Assembly (NCBI GenBank): GCA_025769875.1
Contig: JAGFNK010000148.1
Span: 1-64,000 of the forward strand
Source: Russula earlei
Taxonomy: Eukaryota > Basidiomycota > Agaricomycetes > Russulales > Russulaceae
Length of the DNA stretch: 64,000 nucleotides
Reading direction: 5' to 3'
Shown here: positions 59,701 through 64,000 of the stretch, piece by piece
Layout: the number at the start of each line of letters is the position of its first letter
How positions within the stretch are numbered: position 1 is the stretch's first letter
Translations under genes and position numbers: made by a program
The notes under the pieces: model-generated
Told to the model about the DNA's origin: nothing
The model's input: the letters and a program-made list of their open reading frames with translations, nothing else
Database searches by the model: none

Positions 59701-60630
59701 GACCGAGAAATGTAGCCCTCAATGGTTGGGAGTATCTTGGTGACGCTGAGATAGACGGACAGAACCGTGGACGTATCTGTGGGCCTAATCTTTTCCAATG
59801 ACATACCTGAAACATGGTGTGAGACTAGCGGAACTGGTGACGGAGCGACGATTGCAGATCACCCTGTAGGCACACGCTACGAACAACTTCGATGGCAGCC
59901 CAAGCCTTTCCATCTGCGATGTCCACAACTGTCGAGGTAGACTCGGTCGATAGCAGGCTACCTATAAACGACACCGACGAGGTGTTGGTTGAAACGGAAG
60001 AGATCTGCACTGACGACGTGGTTGAACGTAGTGACTCGATGAGATTTAAGCGACTTTGGGCATTGGCAAGGTCGCGGACTTGACCGAGGTAAGAAAGGCA
60101 CTGTGCCGGACTTTCGAGGGCATAGGCATAGTGAGCGAGAGCGAGTTTCAACGACTGAAACGACTGATATGATTAGGCGGCAGGAGAACGGATAGATGAA
60201 AACGCACATCGGAATTGGTATGTTGGGACTCGAGGGCTTTCAATGCCTCAAAACCAACCCGGACCTCGTCAGCATGCTCACTCGCCACCACACCCTCCGC
60301 CCCGGGTGCAAGGGAGTCTTCGCCGGCTTGATCCCCGTCCAATTCGACGTCGGTGGGACCACCGGCAACAAGTAAAGCAAGGGCCTGTGTTTGATTGGCG
60401 ATTTCTGAAACGTCGGCGTATCCGTGGCAGTGTTTATTGAACTTGCGAAGAAGTTCGGTCCAGGAGATGGGTGCACCGTTGAAGGACTTGGCAGGATGTG
60501 ATGATCCCCAGGAACCCGCAGTGAGCGCGGTCCTCAACTGGGCCCAGTAGTGCTTGTCCTTTGTATGGGCCATGCTATCATGAGCCTGCTGCGTATCCGT
60601 CGAATTATTAAATTGGATGCTCTGCTCCAT
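56716..60630 (-). CDS. YPP1: Ypp1/TTC7 homologue, PI4-kinase scaffold, one apparent frameshift
   Basis: TPR scaffold that holds the Stt4/PI4KIII-alpha kinase at the plasma membrane with Efr3. Exons are 60630-60208, 60154-59863, 59806-59172, 59123-58739, 58688-57968, 57903-57523, 57443-57136 and 57072-56716 (1166 aa after correction). Blocks are KDKHYWAQLRTALTAGSW, LALAHYAYALESPAQCLSYL, WRWVERLLRRAIIAASRTYS, SAHFHIALALYKPIPGRDLG, RYWHLLGLLLAASEDW, LLSELWLMSAATFRRSGKIE, QARGAIQEAEVRDEENPNLW, LGLYHTALGHPDRAVQAFNK, GWDVPEAWYFLGKAHGMRGM and a final GEAVGWCL. The frame breaks in exon 5 at the GG pair 58413-58414; one extra base explains it. The ATG at 60573 is the likelier start by family length. 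Confidence 0.87.
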
Positions 60631-61059
60631 TCGCCAGCCGGAAGTACCGGCCCGTCTGCCGATATCTCGTTCCCGTGCAGTCGTTTTGCGGGCATTGTTG
60701 GTAATTTCTCATCGGGAACATATTGATGCATGCAAGAATACGCAGGACAGGGATTGATATAGAGTCGTGATAACACGGACAACGACCAAAAAATGGGGGC
60801 TCCCGGCTCCCGAACAGAGCACCTGACCAACCAAACAGAGCAAGACGCGTGAACGCGCTGGTTGAGGCAATCCTCTGCTCAACTGGCGCTCTTTGTTGTT
60901 CCAAACGCGAATCCGTCAACACGACCCTTCGTGGATGTAGAGTACCCCTAGGGACTAATTATTTCATTCAAGATTTATTGCTATCATTCTGGTATATACT
61001 GACGCACCCTTCCGACGCGTAGCCCTCAACTTCCTGTAGCAATCTCTCTCCAATCGCCG
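60631..61059. promoter_or_regulatory. 430-bp divergent spacer, YPP1 / myosin
   Basis: This separates two divergent start codons. It has no supported ORF or RNA and presumably contains both promoters. Confidence 0.45.
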
Positions 61060-64000
61060 ATGTACTCCTCTTCTATATCCACGCCACGATTATCTCATGG
61101 CGCTGAAGCTGCACGTGCCGCTGCTCTTCAAGCAGAATTCAACGAGAAAAAGTGGGTCTGGGTTCCCGATGACAAGGACGGGTACTTGGCAGGATGGGTC
61201 GCAAAGGAACAGGATGAACTGGGCGAAGTGGTCATGGCCGCGGGTGGAGATGTACGTCCCCCATTCATTCCAGGGCTTTCCATATTGATCAACTGGGCCG
61301 AGAACAGATTCGTAGGCTGCCGTTATATGCCCTCTCCAAGATGAATCCGCCAAAATTTGATCGGGTCGAGGACATCGCAGACTTGACGTTCTTAAATGAA
61401 GCCAGCGTCGTGCACAACTTGCGACTGAGATATGGATCTGGTGCAATATACGTGCGTCGAACGTCCTCTATGCCATCTGTGTGGATCCTGAAACTCTCGC
61501 AGACATCCTCCGGTTTATTCCTCGTCGCCATCAATCCTTACCAAAACCTTCCGCTCTACTCCGACTCAATAGTACAGCAGTACCGCTCTCGCAGGCGTGA
61601 CGAGAATCCACCACACATCTTTGCCATTGCTGAGCGGGCTTGGGTGAACATGGGAGAGGAGCGCGAAAACCAAAGCATCCTCATCACTGGAGAGTCTGGA
61701 GCCGGGAAAACAGAAAGCACAAAGAAGGTCATCCAATATCTCGCCGCAATTGCGACTGACTCGCATTTGGACACTACAACGCCATCCCACTCCCACTCCC
61801 ACTCTCTTTCATCTTCCTCGTCTTTTGGAGCCGTCATGCCCTCAACTGGTCTTCCAGGAAGGACTACCTTCCTGAGACATAAGCCTCACCAGTCCATGTC
61901 TATCCAAAATACGGGCATGCAATCGAGCACAATGGGTCGACTCGGTCTGCTGGAGCGCCAAATTCTTCAGGCCAACCCTATCCTCGAGGCATTCGGCAAT
62001 GCGCAAACGCAGCGAAACAATAACTCGAGTCGGTTCGGCAAGTTCGTGCGCATTAGCTTTGCCCCAGACGGGAGCATCGCGGGCGCGAACATTGATTGGT
62101 ACCTCCTTGAGAAGAGCAGAGTTATCGTTCGCTCTGCGGCGGAACGGTGCTTCCATGTATTCTATCAAATCCTGCAAGGTGGTGGCTCCCTGAAAGGTAC
62201 GTCTTCGTACTCTGAGTGAGCCAGACCCTTACCCTTTTTAGACACTCTGCTGCTTGAGGGTGATGCGTCGAACTACGAGTACCTGAATAAGAGCAGGAGA
62301 GAAGTTGATGGTATTGACGACTTCGAAGAGTGGAGCTTACTCAAGGCAAGTGTAAATACTGCTCAAGGGATGACTCTCTCAGAATATTCGTAGCATGCAC
62401 TTGAGGTGGTCGGGTTCTCCGCTTCAGAGCAGTTTGACCTCTTTCGTATCGTCGCCGCCGTTCTCCACATCGGAAACATCATTATCACGGCCACCCGCGC
62501 CGATGACGCTGTCATGCCCGACCCTTCACAGGCGGAGCGTGCCTGTCATATCCTAGGTATACCTGTGGCTGAGTTTACCCGGGCAGTCTTACGTCCGCGT
62601 GTTCTTGCCGGACGAGAATGGGTCACACAAGCACGCACACGTCAGCAAGCCCTGGATGAGCTAGGCGCCCTCTCAAAAACTTTGTACGAGAAGTCTTTTG
62701 GCGCCCTTGTCGATCGCATCAACCGAGCACTAGATCGACCAACATCCAAGTCATCCTTTATTGGTGTACTCGACATTGCAGGGTTCGAGATATTCGAAGT
62801 GAATGCTTACGAGCAGCTTCTAATCAACTACACGAACGAGAAACTTCAGCAATTTTTCAATCACCACATGTTCGTATTGGAGCAAGAGGAGTACGCGCGG
62901 GAGGGCATCGAGTGGGATTACGTCAACTTTGGGCTCGATCTTCAACCGACCATCGATCTCATCGAAGGCAGCGGAAGCGCTATTGGCGTGCTAAGCCTGT
63001 TAGATGAGGAGTGTATCATGCCTCGTGCAACAGATCTTACCTTTACAAACAAACTTCATCAACTTTGGAGTGGCGACTTACAGGGCGAAGAGTTTCACCC
63101 CGGTCGTGACAAATACGAACCCTCGCGGTTTGAGCAAGGCTTCATCGTTCATCATTACGCAGGGAAAGTCGAATACCATACTGAAGGGTGGCTCGAGAAG
63201 AACAAGGATCCATTGAACGACAACCTTATTCGTGTACTTGCCACATCTTCTGAGCCATATGTTGCCTCCCTTTTCTTGGAACTCGCCGACGCACCGTCTT
63301 CGTTTGTCATCGCACCTGGCTCCTCGAATGCGTTTTCATTGGGCAAGAAGCGAACGTTGAAAAAGGGGGCATTCCGCACCGTTGGCCAGAGGCACAAGGA
63401 GCAGCTACAAAGTCTGATGGCACAACTTTATGCTACTCAACCGCATTTCGTGCGTTGCATTGTTCCCAATACAACCAAGAAACCTGGCCGCATAGATGTT
63501 CCTCTTGTCCTGGATCAGTTGCGCTGTAATGGTGTACTTGAAGGTATTCGTATTGCACGCCTAGGTTATCCAAATCGACTACCTTTTATTGAATTCCGCC
63601 AGCGCTACGAGATTCTCACTCCAGGTGTCATTCCACGCGGGTATATGGACGGACGCAAAGCTTGCCTTCGCATGGTTGATGCGCTAGATCTCGAGAAAAC
63701 ACTCTTCCGTATCGGGACCTCTAAGATCTTTTTCAAAGCGGGCGTGCTGGCGGAATTGGAAGAGCGCCGTGACGCGACTCTATACGATATCTTCTCGAGG
63801 ATACAGGCGCAAGCTCGCAAGTGCTCAGCTCGGAGACAAATGAAAAAGATCCTCAACCGCGCAATGGCAATTCGTACCATACAAAAGAATGCACGAATTT
63901 ACACCGAACTGCGTGAGTGGCCGTGGTGGCAACTATATACCAAGGTTCTTTCCTGCATTTGCCTTCTACAATAATATTTTATCCTCATTCGTCGTGTAGG
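61060..64000 (+). CDS. Class II myosin heavy chain, motor domain (partial)
   Basis: Actin motor of the cytokinetic ring. Exons are 61060-61251, 61308-61451, 61503-62196, 62242-62345 and 62394-63944; the next exon begins at 64000 and leaves the window. The SH3-like N-terminus ([16 protein letters not shown]) is followed by [20 protein letters not shown], the P-loop GESGAGKT (175-182), switch [11 protein letters not shown], switch [36 protein letters not shown], the actin site HFVRCIVPN, the SH1 helix region [19 protein letters not shown] and the start of the neck ([11 protein letters not shown]). Loop 1 after the P-loop has a Ser/His/Thr-rich insert of about 70 residues. The exon 4 donor is GC (AAG|GCAAGT). 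Confidence 0.93.

Overview
The window is nuclear DNA of a filamentous basidiomycete, most likely an Agaricomycete. Genes are split by many short GT-AG introns (about 50-60 nt). The gene set includes a fungal sphingolipid C9-methyltransferase, a DUF6593 protein and a bestrophin-like protein of the type common in mushrooms. The transposon remains match basidiomycete copia and gypsy families. Most exon models join cleanly in frame from sequence alone.

Layout. Positions 1-9.6 kb are a nest of dead transposons. A copia 3' end with its LTR sits beside a decayed minus-strand gypsy pol, which is itself broken by LTR-like insertions and by a ~4.3 kb DNA transposon carrying a SINE-like element. A 151-bp hAT-type MITE with a perfect 8-bp target duplication lies at 10.2 kb. 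From 10.8 to 32.1 kb is a compact block of conserved genes: GPI19/PIG-P, a C2H2 zinc-finger protein, EXO1, CAB2, a bestrophin-like protein, PUF6, MTC5/WDR59, a sphingolipid C9-methyltransferase and YIF1. From about 33 to 53 kb is an array of 2-4.6 kb direct repeats. Each unit carries, on the minus strand, a copy of a small four-exon gene that I do not recognise. Seven copies can be seen: three are intact (177, 192 and 193 aa) and four are decayed. One decayed copy is split by a segment carrying an intact DUF6593 gene. From 54.1 to 64 kb conserved genes resume: a GTPBP1/2-N-terminus-like protein, an E2 ubiquitin-conjugating enzyme, YPP1 and a class II myosin heavy chain that runs off the window.

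The conserved genes are unrelated housekeeping functions (GPI anchors, DNA repair, coenzyme A, ribosome/mRNA, TORC1 signalling, sphingolipids, Golgi traffic, PI4P, cytokinesis), often arranged in divergent pairs 100-430 bp apart. Four of them (EXO1, CAB2, MTC5, YPP1) contain together seven apparent one-base insertions, each next to an identical base, in otherwise conserved exons. This looks more like consensus-sequence error than gene death. The tandem family at 33-53 kb is the best candidate for undescribed biology.
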